DNA of 64,000 nt from Pirellulales bacterium (GCA_022841705.1 JALHQZ010000003.1:1-64000); one strand, 5' to 3'; shown: positions 1 to 9,060, counted from the stretch's first letter. Translations and numbers: made by a program. Notes: generated by a model not told the origin, from the sequence alone.

Positions 1-65
1 ATCCAAGACTCAGGAGTAACCACGTTGGCCATCGCGAGGAGGCCTGGTAAGATCCTCGCACCCAC

Positions 66-494
66 CTAGCGCTGCATTTTTTCGGCGCCGGGCGCTGCAC
101 TTTTCAAATGCCACTCACACACGCCGCCACCTTCTTGGCCGTTAGCGTTGGAAGTGCCTTCGCCCCAATTCAAGTTCAGTCGATGAAGCGTCATGTCCAG
201 AGGGCCGGAAATTGTTCGTGACATCCTTAGTCGAAGTCGAACAGCGTCGATCCGGGCTCCAGTCGGAATGGCGGAGCCGATATCAAAAGCGATCAATCCA
301 CGTCGACGCAGCGGAGTCGCGGTGGTCCCAGCGAACAGGAATTGTCCGGTCCCATTGCTCAGGTCGCCTGTTAAGGACTCGAAAAGTGTGTTGTCCTTCG
401 CGGCCGGGAGGGAGACAGTCGCCGCGGACGCGTTCAATACAAGGAATGCCGACAATATCAGGAGCAGCAGACTTTGCGAAAGAGAGTCTTTCAT
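66..494 (-). CDS. Truncated secreted protein with DNRLRE-like N-terminus
   Basis: An ATG at 494 opens a clear signal peptide (hydrophobic LLLLILSAFLVL ending near ASA). It is followed by residues typical of planctomycete DNRLRE-type surface proteins (DNTLFES, RRGLIAFDI, ARIDAVRLRLR). These modules usually run on for well over 100 further residues. Here the frame leaves the family pattern after the Glu-Gly-rich stretch and stops, giving about 142 residues. An imperfect direct repeat (GCGCTGCA followed by a T-run, at 69 and 92) lies at the point of divergence, so a small insertion or rearrangement probably cut the gene. An upstream in-frame start at 536 exists but would place extra polar residues before the signal peptide. 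It is probably a pseudogene fragment; no function can be assigned beyond secretion. Confidence 0.45.
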   Translation of the reverse strand: MKDSLSQSLLLLILSAFLVLNASAATVSLPAAKDNTLFESLTGDLSNGTGQFLFAGTTATPLRRRGLIAFDIGSAIPTGARIDAVRLRLRMSRTISGPLDMTLHRLNLNWGEGTSNANGQEGGGVCEWHLKSAAPGAEKMQR

Positions 495-654
495 CGTTGG
501 CCTCATGGTGCAGTCATCAAGTGGGATAAAGATCAAGATATAAAACGCTCAACGTGCATTTTGGCCGGCACACTGGTCGTTAGCTACCGGTCGTGCTGCG
601 TCACCTTCGTATGTTTCGATTGAAAGTTACCCATCGATGTTGAAATAGACGCAA

Positions 655-1722
655 TCAAAGCGAAACTCCCAAGAGACAATGCGCTGCTTCGCGAATCGCC
701 GTCAAATTGCCACGATAAGCCCACACGATGCTGGTGTCGTCCACTCGATCCTCGCCGCCTCCATCGCCGATGGCTGGGGTGTGGTACTCCATTTCGGCGA
801 AGCAGCCCAGCGAAGCAGTATTGATGTTGCATGCCTGCACGGCGTAACCGTCATCATCGAGCCGGGTATGCCACACGTCGCGATAGGCCCCGTTCGGATT
901 AACCCAGAAACTCCGAACTATGAGCGTGTAGCCGTCCCCGTCAGTATGGATGTAGCCGAGTCGGCCGACGGTCGCGAGAGCCGAGATGCAGATCTTTTGC
1001 TCGCCAGGCGCCTCCATGCGAAACCGGACCAATCGATCCTCGGTCCGCAAGTGTCCCGCGGGGATGTCGCCAAAGAAAATTGTCGGCGGGCTTCGAAAGA
1101 AGGTCGGAGCCAGAAGCTCTCCGCCCCCCGGCATCTGGAGCAGATTCCAAACGCCGACCCACACCCCAGTTGGTATCGGGCGGATCGCGCGCAGTGAAGT
1201 TCGCAATTTGTAGCCCGCAAACTCCAATTTCATTAGGCGGTTGTCGCGCATTCTCGCCAGGGGGTCCGCGACCAAGGATACCGTTTTCGACAGCGAAAGC
1301 GCAAGGTCCGCGTTGGCTCGATAGGAGTGTAACAGGAACTCAGTATCGATTTGCACTTCGTCATCAGCGACGGTGACGATGTACTGGCCGGCGTCGAACT
1401 GACGAGGTTGGACATAGGTCGACGTGTCGGGGAAATTCGGCAGGAAGAAATCGACCTCTGGCGCTAACCATGTGCGGTCGCCTCCACTGTTATGCCAGCG
1501 GTCCGAGGCGTACAAAGCGCGGGCTGATGTCGCTTCAAGTAACGCGGGATGAGTCCACAGAAAACTATGTTGGTCTTCGGCCGAGAAGAGTCCTAGTATG
1601 CGGCCACCGTACGGCAGGACGAGTACCGCGGCTCCCTGTTCACCTCGCAGGCAGACAGTCGGCTTTTCCGCGTCGCGGAGCGCGGTCTGAAGTTGATCAA
1701 GAGTGGCAGTTCGGGAGTGGAT
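655..1722 (-). CDS. DUF6786-like protein with aberrant start
   Basis: The frame encodes a protein resembling the DUF6786 family of planctomycetes and Bacteroidota, which look like aldose-epimerase-fold proteins. The call rests on HNSGGDRTWLAPEVD, RPIPTGVWVGVWNLLQMPGG, IFFGDIPAGHL and the C-terminal EMEYHTPAIGDGGG region. A TTG at 1515 would start just before HNSGGD. The frame stays open and family-like upstream to a TAG at 1735-1737, encoding VLPYGGRILGLF and FLWTHPALLEATSARALY, which the family normally has at its N-terminus. No ATG, GTG or TTG lies in that extension; the best guess is a non-standard ATC near 1722 about 10 nt after AGGA, or a mutated start. The gene lies just downstream of the PQQ propeller gene on the same strand. 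Function is unknown; it may be weakly expressed or decaying. Confidence 0.5.
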   Translation of the reverse strand: MHSRTATLDQLQTALRDAEKPTVCLRGEQGAAVLVLPYGGRILGLFSAEDQHSFLWTHPALLEATSARALYASDRWHNSGGDRTWLAPEVDFFLPNFPDTSTYVQPRQFDAGQYIVTVADDEVQIDTEFLLHSYRANADLALSLSKTVSLVADPLARMRDNRLMKLEFAGYKLRTSLRAIRPIPTGVWVGVWNLLQMPGGGELLAPTFFRSPPTIFFGDIPAGHLRTEDRLVRFRMEAPGEQKICISALATVGRLGYIHTDGDGYTLIVRSFWVNPNGAYRDVWHTRLDDDGYAVQACNINTASLGCFAEMEYHTPAIGDGGGEDRVDDTSIVWAYRGNLTAIREAAHCLLGVSL

Positions 1723-1797
1723 AACCGGGAATTCCTATAAAGTTGCGAAGTCAATACTGGCGAGCGAATCGGCGCTGAGGAACTATCGGCGAGATAG

Positions 1798-3081
1798 CTA
1801 TCGCTCAATTCGGTACAGATGCCCCTCGGTGCGGATGAACAATGAGCTATCTGCAACAGCGTAGGATGCGAGCGTCGGTTCCTCCAAGTCATTACGAGCC
1901 AGTTCTTGATACTTGGTATCCGTGGCGAGCACGACGCATTCGCCATCTTCGCTCGGAAAATAAACCTTCTCATCGGCAAAAACCAGCGACGCTGAAAAAT
2001 TACCCCCTAACCGCTTGCGCCAGTGGAGGCTGCCTTTCGCGGCGTCGCGACAAGTCGCTACGCCGGAATCGCTGACCATGTAGAGCTCATCGCCCGCTAC
2101 TACCGGCGAAGGCGTGTGAGGCACGTGATCCTTGGCTCGCCAAGCGAGATGGGTATCGGTGACGTCGCCGGACCCGTCGGGGCGAATGGCAAGCAGCTCC
2201 GCCGGCCCTTCGTAGCCTGTGCACACGAACACCAGTCCGTGACTGAACAGTGGTCGAGGAACAATCGACCACTTGCCTGGATAGCGGACTCTCCAGAGCT
2301 CCTGGCCGGTATCAGGGGAATAGCTACACACCACGCTACTGCCGGGACTCACCACCTGCAGTTTGCCAGCCACTGAAATTTCAAGGGGGGTCGAGAATGA
2401 GAACCGCTCCGGTTCAATGTCCGGCCGGTACGTTCGCCACCGCTCATCACCTGTAGCGCTATCAAGGGCAACAACAAATGGGCGTTCGACGCCGTCGCAG
2501 TTAAAGATCAAATGGCCGCCGGAGATAATCGGCGATCCGCCGGCGCCATGCCGCGAGTCATACTTAACGCTGCAGTTCTTCCATACGATGTCGCCCTCGA
2601 GATCTAGCGCGGCGGTTCCATGAGGACCAAAGTGGACGTAGATCCGATTCGCGGTGATTATAGGTGTTGGGCTGGCGTAGCTGTTTTTGTCGTGCTTACT
2701 AGCGTCCGAACTTGGTGCGAGGGCAAATATTTCCTTGTCCCACACGGTGTCACCGGTGGCGGCATCGAGACACAGCGCACGCAACGATTGCTTAGCAGAT
2801 TCCGTGTCCTCGATCGGATCGGCAGTTGTGAGATAGATTCGCCGTTGATAAACGACGGGCGAAGACCAGCCCTTCCCCGGAATGCTCTTGCGCCATGCGA
2901 CATGAGATGAATGTCCCCAGACAACCGGAGTGTTTGCCTCAGTGGAAATACCCTGACCTGTTGGGCCTCGAAACGATGGCCAGTCCTCAGCCAAAGTACC
3001 CAAGGCGGGCTGAATGAAAATTGCGGCCAAGTAAATCGCCAACAATTGAAAACTACGAATTCGAGGGACTCGCTGGATCAT
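1798..3081 (-). CDS. Secreted PQQ-like beta-propeller protein (BamB-like fold)
   Basis: A 427-residue protein with an N-terminal signal peptide (hydrophobic residues about 10-27), then EDWPSFRGPTGQGIS. That opening is the hallmark of the large planctomycete family of PQQ-binding-like beta-propellers. Repeated blades are visible (VAWRKSIPGKGWSSPVV, LDAATGDTVWDKEI, LDSATGDERWRTY, YSPDTGQELWRVRYPG, AAKGSLHWRKRLGG), each with the A/G-x-x-G-x-x-x-W pattern. The protein should be periplasmic. The family is abundant in these bacteria and mostly uncharacterised. BamB itself is an outer-membrane assembly factor, but nothing here shows that role or PQQ binding. The ATG at 3079-3081 is directly followed by the signal peptide. 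The gene ends 75 nt before the open DUF6786-like frame on the same strand. Confidence 0.8.
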   Translation of the reverse strand: MIQRVPRIRSFQLLAIYLAAIFIQPALGTLAEDWPSFRGPTGQGISTEANTPVVWGHSSHVAWRKSIPGKGWSSPVVYQRRIYLTTADPIEDTESAKQSLRALCLDAATGDTVWDKEIFALAPSSDASKHDKNSYASPTPIITANRIYVHFGPHGTAALDLEGDIVWKNCSVKYDSRHGAGGSPIISGGHLIFNCDGVERPFVVALDSATGDERWRTYRPDIEPERFSFSTPLEISVAGKLQVVSPGSSVVCSYSPDTGQELWRVRYPGKWSIVPRPLFSHGLVFVCTGYEGPAELLAIRPDGSGDVTDTHLAWRAKDHVPHTPSPVVAGDELYMVSDSGVATCRDAAKGSLHWRKRLGGNFSASLVFADEKVYFPSEDGECVVLATDTKYQELARNDLEEPTLASYAVADSSLFIRTEGHLYRIER

Positions 3082-3535
3082 ATCTCCGCGTGGACAAGGG
3101 AGAGGCAGTCATGTGAGCGATTTCACGTAAACGCATTCCGAACATCGAAACCGCAGCGCATCACGGCGCAACTTTGTTGCTCTTGCCGTGATTTGCCTAC
3201 CAAGAGGTGAGCAGGCATCGGAGCCTTGAGGAGAACCTGAGGGCAGGCCTCTTGCAAGGAAAACTCCAAGCCCGCATAATTATCTTACAATTAATCCATT
3301 CAGCGGGGAATGTCAACGTAAAATGGCTTCCCTGCCTGAACTCAGCGAAAAATCCCGAACAACGCTGATCCAACCCCGAGCAGAGTTCGCTGCCAACTTC
3401 AGCGCTGATCGCCCGAGGCTACCGTATCCGGCTTGCCACGCTAGCGCGATGAATCGACTCGATTAACCATTACGGCTTGCCTGCTTGCACGGCGAAATCG
3501 CATCAGGTGATTCCTCCTCAACAAGAGATAGCGTT
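3082..3535. promoter_or_regulatory. Divergent intergenic region with possible promoter
   Basis: This gap separates the minus-strand PQQ gene from the plus-strand dehydrogenase gene. An AT-rich patch (about 3275-3300) stands out from the GC-rich surroundings. On the minus strand a perfect TTGACA (3311-3316) is followed after 17 nt by a poor -10 match TAATTG (3288-3293), which could drive the PQQ gene with a long leader. The mid-region could also hold a regulator site for the catabolic genes, but no convincing palindrome was found. Nothing else recognisable is present. Confidence 0.3.
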
Positions 3536-5137
3536 GTGAATTCTCCGACAACCACAGCGGTTTCGCCAATCTTAATCGCGGGTCGCTGGCGCTCCGCGAA
3601 CGGCCGCCAGACATTTAGTGCGACGAATCCAGCTACAGGTGCGAAGCTCGAAGGCGTTTACCCAATCAGCGATTGGTCAGATTGTGAAGATTCACTCGCA
3701 GCGGCGGCGGCGGCCTTCACCTCTCTGCGATCCGTGCCTGCTGAACAAATCGCGGCATTTCTAACCCGGTATGCGGACCGCATCGAGGCCCGTGCCGATG
3801 AGCTCTCCGCAAAAGCGTCCGAGGAAACCGCCCTGGCCGTGGCGCCCCGCCTACGAGAGGTAGAGCTTCCACGGACTGTCAACCAGTTGCGTCAGGCAGC
3901 CTTAGCGGCGGTCAACTCCTCTTGGCGATTACCAACCATTGACTCAAAGGCGAACATTCGCTCTTACCTGGCCCCGCTTGGCCCGGTCATTGTTTTTGGT
4001 CCCAATAACTTTCCGTTGGCGTTTAATGGTGTTGCAGGAGGAGATTTTGCGGCGGCCATCGCTGCGGGAAATCCGGTCATTGCGAAGGCGCATCCGCTTC
4101 ACCCGGGAACGAGTCGCCTGCTCGCGGAAGAAGCTTTGGGAGCGATTCAAGACAGCGGGGTGCCCAGCGCTACGGTACAGATGCTGTATCACCTCGATCC
4201 GCACGATGGTGAACGCCTGGTGGCAGACCGACGTGTCGGAGCGATCGGCTTTACCGGTGGCAAAACCTCCGGGCTCAAGCTCAAAGCCGCGGCGGATCGC
4301 GTTGGAAAACCGATCTATCTCGAACTCTCCAGCATCAATCCGGTGATTGTGCTGCCGGGCGCGATTGAAGAGCGGGCAGAGCAGATCGCCAGCGATTTTA
4401 GCGCCAGTTGTCTCATGGCGGCAGGACAGTTTTGTACAAGTCCCGGCCTGCTGCTGCTGATCGCCAGTCCTGAGAGCGACCATTTAATTCGTCAGATCGC
4501 CGATAAATTCGCCGCAACGACGCCAGGGCCTTTGCTTTCTGCCGATGTCGCGAACACTCTCCGTACGAACATCGCCCGGTTACGGGAAAGCGGCGCCGAA
4601 CTATTGATCGGCGACGCGGCAGCCGCACTACCGGGGCATCGACATGCCAATACTTTGCTCCGAATCACTGGCCAGCAATTTCTTGATCAACCCGAGACGT
4701 TTCAAACCGAGGTCTTTGGGAACGCATCCATGGTTGTTGTCGCCAAAGACCTTGCGGAAGCAGTCCACGTTATAGAGCACTTCGAAGGCGCACTCACGGG
4801 GTCGATCTACTCGCAAACCACTGGTCGGGACGACGCCGACTACGCCGCACTCGCGGACCTTTTGCGCTGGCGAGTAGGTCGACTGCTCAACGACAAGATG
4901 CCCACCGGTGTCGCAGTCTCGCCCGCGATGAATCATGGCGGGCCGTTCCCCGCGACAGGGCATCCTCACTTCACTTCCGTGGGCATTCCAGCGTCGCTCC
5001 GGCGCTTTACGATGCTGCAGTGCTTTGACAATGTCCGTGCAGACCGCTTGCCGGCCGTCCTGCAGGACAAATCGCCTGTTTCGCAACCCTGGAGGCTGAT
5101 TGACGGCCTCCTGACTCAGGGTGACGTATCTCAGTAA
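3536..5137 (+). CDS. NADP-type aldehyde dehydrogenase, probable alpha-ketoglutarate semialdehyde dehydrogenase
   Basis: A member of the aldehyde dehydrogenase superfamily, closest in pattern to ketoglutarate semialdehyde dehydrogenases (EC 1.2.1.26), which oxidise 2,5-dioxopentanoate to 2-oxoglutarate. Visible features are the PLGPVIVFGPNNFPLAFN cofactor segment, FTGGKTSG, the general base Glu263 in LELSS, the nucleophile Cys300 in GQFCTSPG, and the C-terminal MNHGGPFPAT typical of this subgroup. The GTG at 3536 gives 533 residues; a TTG at 3485 would add 17 polar residues and is less likely. The gene ends 31 nt before the DHDPS-family gene, so the two are probably co-transcribed. Together they suggest a pathway ending in 2-oxoglutarate, from hydroxyproline, pentonates or hexarates. 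The substrate cannot be fixed from sequence alone. Confidence 0.85.
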   Translation: MNSPTTTAVSPILIAGRWRSANGRQTFSATNPATGAKLEGVYPISDWSDCEDSLAAAAAAFTSLRSVPAEQIAAFLTRYADRIEARADELSAKASEETALAVAPRLREVELPRTVNQLRQAALAAVNSSWRLPTIDSKANIRSYLAPLGPVIVFGPNNFPLAFNGVAGGDFAAAIAAGNPVIAKAHPLHPGTSRLLAEEALGAIQDSGVPSATVQMLYHLDPHDGERLVADRRVGAIGFTGGKTSGLKLKAAADRVGKPIYLELSSINPVIVLPGAIEERAEQIASDFSASCLMAAGQFCTSPGLLLLIASPESDHLIRQIADKFAATTPGPLLSADVANTLRTNIARLRESGAELLIGDAAAALPGHRHANTLLRITGQQFLDQPETFQTEVFGNASMVVVAKDLAEAVHVIEHFEGALTGSIYSQTTGRDDADYAALADLLRWRVGRLLNDKMPTGVAVSPAMNHGGPFPATGHPHFTSVGIPASLRRFTMLQCFDNVRADRLPAVLQDKSPVSQPWRLIDGLLTQGDVSQ

Positions 5138-5168
5138 ACCTTCCGCAACCTCACTCGATAGGAAAGTC

Positions 5169-6089
5169 ATGGCAAAACCGCTCTTTCGTGGTGTCTGCGC
5201 TTCGACCGTAACGCCCTTCAATTCCGATGGTAGCCTACGATTGGATCTGCTGCCTGCACATGTCGAGTGGATTCTTAGCGAAGGAGTGAGCGCGATCTCA
5301 CCGCTCGGCAGTTCTGGCGAATTTTGTGCATTGGAGATCGAGGATCGTAAGCGGGTTCTCGAAGCGGCCCTGGCGGCGTGCAACGGACGCGTCCCTGTCG
5401 TTGCTGGAACGCATTGCTATTCGACCAAGCATACGGTCGAGCTCTCGAAACACGCGGAACGGGCCGGGGCCGACGCCCTGTTGATCGTGCCGCCCTACTA
5501 CATGGCGCCGACTCCCTCCCAGGCGATGGACCACTATCGTCGTATTGCCGAGGCGATTTCCATCCCGATCGTCCTCTACCACAACATTCCCTTGACCGCG
5601 ATCGATCTCAAGACCGAGCACTTGGTGAAACTCTTCGAGGAAAAGGTGATTGCCGGAGTCAAGATGTCCAATCCCGAGCCGGACAGAATTTGTCAGTTGC
5701 TGCAAGCCACGCGTGGCGAGCTGGTGGTCTACGCGGGCCTCGACACAGTCGCGTTCGAAGGATTGTGCCACGGAGCTCATGGCTGGATCTCGGGGATTCC
5801 AAGCATCGTCCCCCGGGCCGCACGCGAGTTGTACGAAGCGATCGCGGTCAACGGCGATCTCCAGCGTGCGCGCGCCCAATGGAATCGGTTAGCCCCGTTG
5901 ATGCGGCTACAGTTCAGCTCTTATCTCAACCAGGGTGAAGGCTCCCATTGGTTCAGCGTGATGAAGGCGACACTCAATCTCATCGGCCCGCCCGTCGGGG
6001 ATCCGGTCCCCCCGGTCCTGCCGCTCAGCGGCTCAGCCCGCAAGGAACTTGGCAAGATCCTGTCGGATCTTGGATACCCCTCAAAATAG
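5169..6089 (+). CDS. DHDPS/N-acetylneuraminate lyase family enzyme (dehydratase, deaminase or aldolase)
   Basis: A class I aldolase-superfamily TIM barrel of 306 residues. The family pattern is GVCASTVTPFNSDGSL, then GSSGEFCALE, the catalytic Tyr137 in LYHNIP and the Schiff-base Lys165 in AGVKMSNP. The ATG at 5169 follows an AGGAAAG ribosome site; the upstream in-frame ATG-like start at 5121 would overlap the dehydrogenase gene and lacks such a site. In this family, partnership with a ketoglutarate-semialdehyde dehydrogenase is known for three enzymes: 1-pyrroline-4-hydroxy-2-carboxylate deaminase (hydroxyproline breakdown), 2-keto-3-deoxy-L-arabonate dehydratase and 5-dehydro-4-deoxyglucarate dehydratase. 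Any of the three fits, and no hydroxyproline epimerase or sugar-acid dehydratase lies nearby to decide. The enzyme should be cytoplasmic. Confidence 0.8.
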   Translation: MAKPLFRGVCASTVTPFNSDGSLRLDLLPAHVEWILSEGVSAISPLGSSGEFCALEIEDRKRVLEAALAACNGRVPVVAGTHCYSTKHTVELSKHAERAGADALLIVPPYYMAPTPSQAMDHYRRIAEAISIPIVLYHNIPLTAIDLKTEHLVKLFEEKVIAGVKMSNPEPDRICQLLQATRGELVVYAGLDTVAFEGLCHGAHGWISGIPSIVPRAARELYEAIAVNGDLQRARAQWNRLAPLMRLQFSSYLNQGEGSHWFSVMKATLNLIGPPVGDPVPPVLPLSGSARKELGKILSDLGYPSK

Positions 6090-6230
6090 GGGCAAGATGC
6101 GCGAGTGCTCAGCGATGTGGCGCCTGTGGCAGGGGGGCTTCTCTGTTTCCTGGAGCCAAAGCGATAGGCAATCGAGATGTCTCTTGATTTCAGTATCCCG
6201 ATCTTAGGTCGAAAAATCTTATAAATAGCG

Positions 6231-6258
6231 TTGACAAAGCCGCTCGAATGACTAGATT
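6231..6258 (+). promoter_or_regulatory. Candidate sigma70-type promoter
   Basis: A perfect TTGACA at 6231-6236 is followed after a 16-nt spacer by TAGATT (6253-6258, 4 of 6 consensus). It lies in the 388-nt gap before the first PEP-CTERM gene. A start near 6265 would leave an untranslated leader of about 210 nt. A T-rich run at about 6450-6460 sits just before the ribosome site. The rest of the gap (6090-6477) shows no gene. Confidence 0.45.
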
Positions 6259-6477
6259 GTGAATTATCAGACAAATCAATTGGGTTCCTTCAGCACTCAA
6301 TCGGATTTGCCGCTTAGCTGCGCTTTTCAGTTACTCATCCGTTTAGCTTTGGCTCGCCAAGACTTTTGTCCAGCTAGTCGCTGCGCTAGCTTTCAGCTCC
6401 ACCATCTGGAAAGGCTTTAGCTCAGCAAATCGTAGGCTCCTCGTGCGGTTTTTTTCTTTTCTCTGGAGGTGAATCTA

Positions 6478-7524
6478 ATGAGACGACTTCTTGTGATTGC
6501 ACTGCTTGCTGCAGCCGGCAGTGCGGGAGATTCGAATGCCCAAATCCCGATGGGAGCGGATCTGCGACTTTGGCTGAAGGCGGACTCGCTTTCCGTAGCT
6601 GAAGATGGCCAAGTGACCCAGTGGGTAGACTCTTCGTCGTACGGAACGACCTTCGCACCGCGAACGATGACAGGCCTCAACTCGGCGATTTCCCCCAATG
6701 CGCCCGTGGAAGAGTTCCCCCACCTGCAAACGGTCACTCTCGGCGGTAAGACTTTTAAGACGGTTCAGTTCGAACGTAATGGCTCGATCTTCGATCAAGG
6801 TGATCCGAATGTTGATCGCTCCGGCTCCGCAGACCGCTTATGGCAGACAAGCAACTTGGCGACTGGCGCCAATCCGCTGGTCATTGCCGACGGCACTTCA
6901 ATGACGTCGTTTACAGTGTTTAAGCCGACTGTCACCTCGCCTGCAGTGCTTGGTTTTCAGGCGATTTGGGCCCTCCGCGGGAATGGCGCATCGCTGCTGG
7001 AGCTTGGTATCTCGGGTGGTGGTCCTGCAACGCGTGGACGGCTCAACTATGTGACCTACGATGCCGTGACCTCCTATGTTGCGGGTTCTGGCCCGCAGCC
7101 AGCCGGAATCTGGCATGTCGCGGAACAATCCATCCTGGAGCAAGGTGCGAACGACCTGCTCTCGTTTAACGTTAACACGACCGAGTTATCCACATCTCCC
7201 TTGCTGCCTCTGCTACCAGTCACCAATGGCGGGCTCATCGTCGATCGTAACGACGGCATCAATGACGACCCAGCGGGCTTCACGGAACCGTTCGGGATTG
7301 GTACGCACGCTCAGGATTGCTGCGGTGAAGGTGAGACTTTCGCAGGAAACATCGCGGAGATCATCATCTACGCTCGCGAGTTAAGTCCTTCGGAGAAGGC
7401 TCAGGTTTACGATTATCTGGCTGCTAAGTACCTGCCTGTGCCCGAACCAACGTCGGTTGGTTTGGTGCTGGTAGGTTTGGCGGGCTTGGGCCTGTTGCGG
7501 CGTCGGGCTGGAGGAACGCACTAG
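6478..7524 (+). CDS. PEP-CTERM sorted exported protein, paralogue A
   Basis: The ATG at 6478 follows GGAGGT with 7-nt spacing; an upstream GTG at 6469 overlaps that site and is unlikely. The 348-residue product has a signal peptide, a jelly-roll/LamG-like body (DLRLWLKADSLS, QVTQWVDSSSYGTTFAPRT, CCGEGETFAGNIAEIIIYAREL) and a PEP-CTERM tail. The tail is VPEPTS, a hydrophobic helix and RRR, the signal processed by the exosortase system. It shares its body with the two proteins at 7702 and 11405 but lacks their dockerin-like segment. It is probably anchored at or released to the cell surface or matrix. The substrate or ligand is unknown. Confidence 0.8.
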   Translation: MRRLLVIALLAAAGSAGDSNAQIPMGADLRLWLKADSLSVAEDGQVTQWVDSSSYGTTFAPRTMTGLNSAISPNAPVEEFPHLQTVTLGGKTFKTVQFERNGSIFDQGDPNVDRSGSADRLWQTSNLATGANPLVIADGTSMTSFTVFKPTVTSPAVLGFQAIWALRGNGASLLELGISGGGPATRGRLNYVTYDAVTSYVAGSGPQPAGIWHVAEQSILEQGANDLLSFNVNTTELSTSPLLPLLPVTNGGLIVDRNDGINDDPAGFTEPFGIGTHAQDCCGEGETFAGNIAEIIIYARELSPSEKAQVYDYLAAKYLPVPEPTSVGLVLVGLAGLGLLRRRAGGTH

Positions 7525-7561
7525 CCCAACAACTAGCGAGCAAATAACCCGGGGAGATTGC

Positions 7562-7595
7562 GGCCGGCGTGGTTCGGGGCGGGACCACGCCGGCC
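7562..7595. terminator. Perfect 12-bp hairpin after the first PEP-CTERM gene
   Basis: GGCCGGCGTGGT (7562-7573) and its exact complement ACCACGCCGGCC (7584-7595) enclose a 10-nt loop, 38 nt after the stop at 7524. No U-run follows, so it is not a classical intrinsic terminator. It may act as a 3' end stabiliser or rho-assisted stop. A related hairpin containing GGCGTGGT lies at 11269-11301 in the same position relative to the next paralogue. Confidence 0.45.
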
Positions 7596-7701
7596 AAACT
7601 CCCCAGTAGCAAACAACGTCCCGTGAAACGACTAATCCTCTCGACTTTTCTTTACTGACATTCTTCTCGTCTTTACGGCTTCTCAAGAAAAGGTGTCTCC
7701 T

Positions 7702-8985
7702 ATGTTGCTTCGCAAAGCCACGTTCGCAGTGTTAGTCGCGTCGGCTGGGTTGGCTTCGGCTCAAACTGTCCCGCCGGTGCTCACACCAACCGACCCCTCG
7801 TTGCGGTTATGGCTCAAAGCAGATGCGGGAGTAACGTCGGAAGACCCGGGCCCTGGCGACCCGGGCCGACCTGTCTTGCAGTGGCAAGATCAGTCGCAGT
7901 ACGGCACAATCTTGGCGCCGAGAACAACTTCAAATCCTAATGGGCCCATTGGTGGGTTTCCCGTCGAAGAGAAACCAAACCTTGTTTCGACAACGCTCAA
8001 TGGGAACACTTTTCCGACAATCCGATTCGATCGTGAAGGCGACATCTTTAACGATCCTGATGTCAACGGCAATGGTCCGGCGGACCGGCTCTATCAAATC
8101 AACAATCTTGGGCCCAACGATCCAACTGTGATCGCCGACGGGCAGAGTTTCACGTCGTTCGCGGTTTTCTTGCCGACCAATACCACGACCCCGGCCTTAG
8201 GATTTCAGTCGGTGTACGCCAAGCGCGGGACGAACGGATCACTGTATGGACTCCAGATCAAGAACGTTAACAATTTTGGGCAGTTCCTAACGGTCAGCTA
8301 CGACGCCACGGAACAGTATCTCACCGGCACCAAACCAGTCGAGAACAAGTTTCATGTGACGTCGCTGGTAATTGAAGACGTCGCTGGCCCGAATGACCCA
8401 CTTAAGTGGTTTGATGATGGGTCGGAAAGCGCAACAACGAAGATGGTTGATGTTGGCGTCCGGGAACGTAACGGCATTACGCCTGTGACAACATTCAGCA
8501 ATCGCAATCCGGCTTCATCGGTGACCGAGCCCTTTGCGATTGGCGGTCATTCCCAGAACTGCTGCGGCGAAGGCGAAACGTTTGGCGGCAACATCGCGGA
8601 GATCATTATCTTCGCCCGCACGCTGACGCCGCAGGAATACGCCGATGTCGAGAATTATCTCGACGCCAAGTACTTTGCCACCGCGCCGGCGGGCGTCGCG
8701 GGTGACTACAACGATAACGGCACTGTCGACGCGGCGGACTACACTATTTTCCGCGACAACCTAGGTCAGCTGTTCACACTCAACAACGAGAACCCCGCCG
8801 CCATCACGCCGGGACTCGTCGACACCGAAGATTACACCTTCTGGCAATCGCGGTTTGGTAGTACGAGCGGTTCGGCATCCCTTGCTTCGACTGCAGTTCC
8901 AGAGCCCTCGACCTTATCGGCCGCTTGTTGCTTGGCGATCGGGGCGATGTTGATGGGAGTTTCAGCTTCGAAGGTTCGTCGCTAG
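7702..8985 (+). CDS. PEP-CTERM protein with dockerin-like domain, paralogue B
   Basis: A 427-residue exported protein. The ATG at 7702 follows AAAAGG; an in-frame GTG at 7693 adds three residues only. It carries a signal peptide, a LamG-like body (LRLWLKADAGVTSE, WQDQSQYGTILAPRT, CCGEGETFGGNIAEIIIFARTL), a planctomycete dockerin-like pair (GDYNDNGTVDAADYTIFRDNLG and VDTEDYTFWQSRFG) near residues 335-390, and a VPEPST PEP-CTERM tail. It is the twin of the gene at 11405: same length, with a 220-nt block (8212-8431) identical at DNA level. The dockerin-like Asp/Asn-rich loops probably bind calcium. Location is the cell surface; the ligand is unknown. Confidence 0.85.
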   Translation: MLLRKATFAVLVASAGLASAQTVPPVLTPTDPSLRLWLKADAGVTSEDPGPGDPGRPVLQWQDQSQYGTILAPRTTSNPNGPIGGFPVEEKPNLVSTTLNGNTFPTIRFDREGDIFNDPDVNGNGPADRLYQINNLGPNDPTVIADGQSFTSFAVFLPTNTTTPALGFQSVYAKRGTNGSLYGLQIKNVNNFGQFLTVSYDATEQYLTGTKPVENKFHVTSLVIEDVAGPNDPLKWFDDGSESATTKMVDVGVRERNGITPVTTFSNRNPASSVTEPFAIGGHSQNCCGEGETFGGNIAEIIIFARTLTPQEYADVENYLDAKYFATAPAGVAGDYNDNGTVDAADYTIFRDNLGQLFTLNNENPAAITPGLVDTEDYTFWQSRFGSTSGSASLASTAVPEPSTLSAACCLAIGAMLMGVSASKVRR

Positions 8986-9060
8986 CTCATCGCTCGAGCG
9001 GCAAATGGGTCACAGCTAGCTATGTCGATATCTGTGCGTGAAAAAAGGAATTACCCATAA

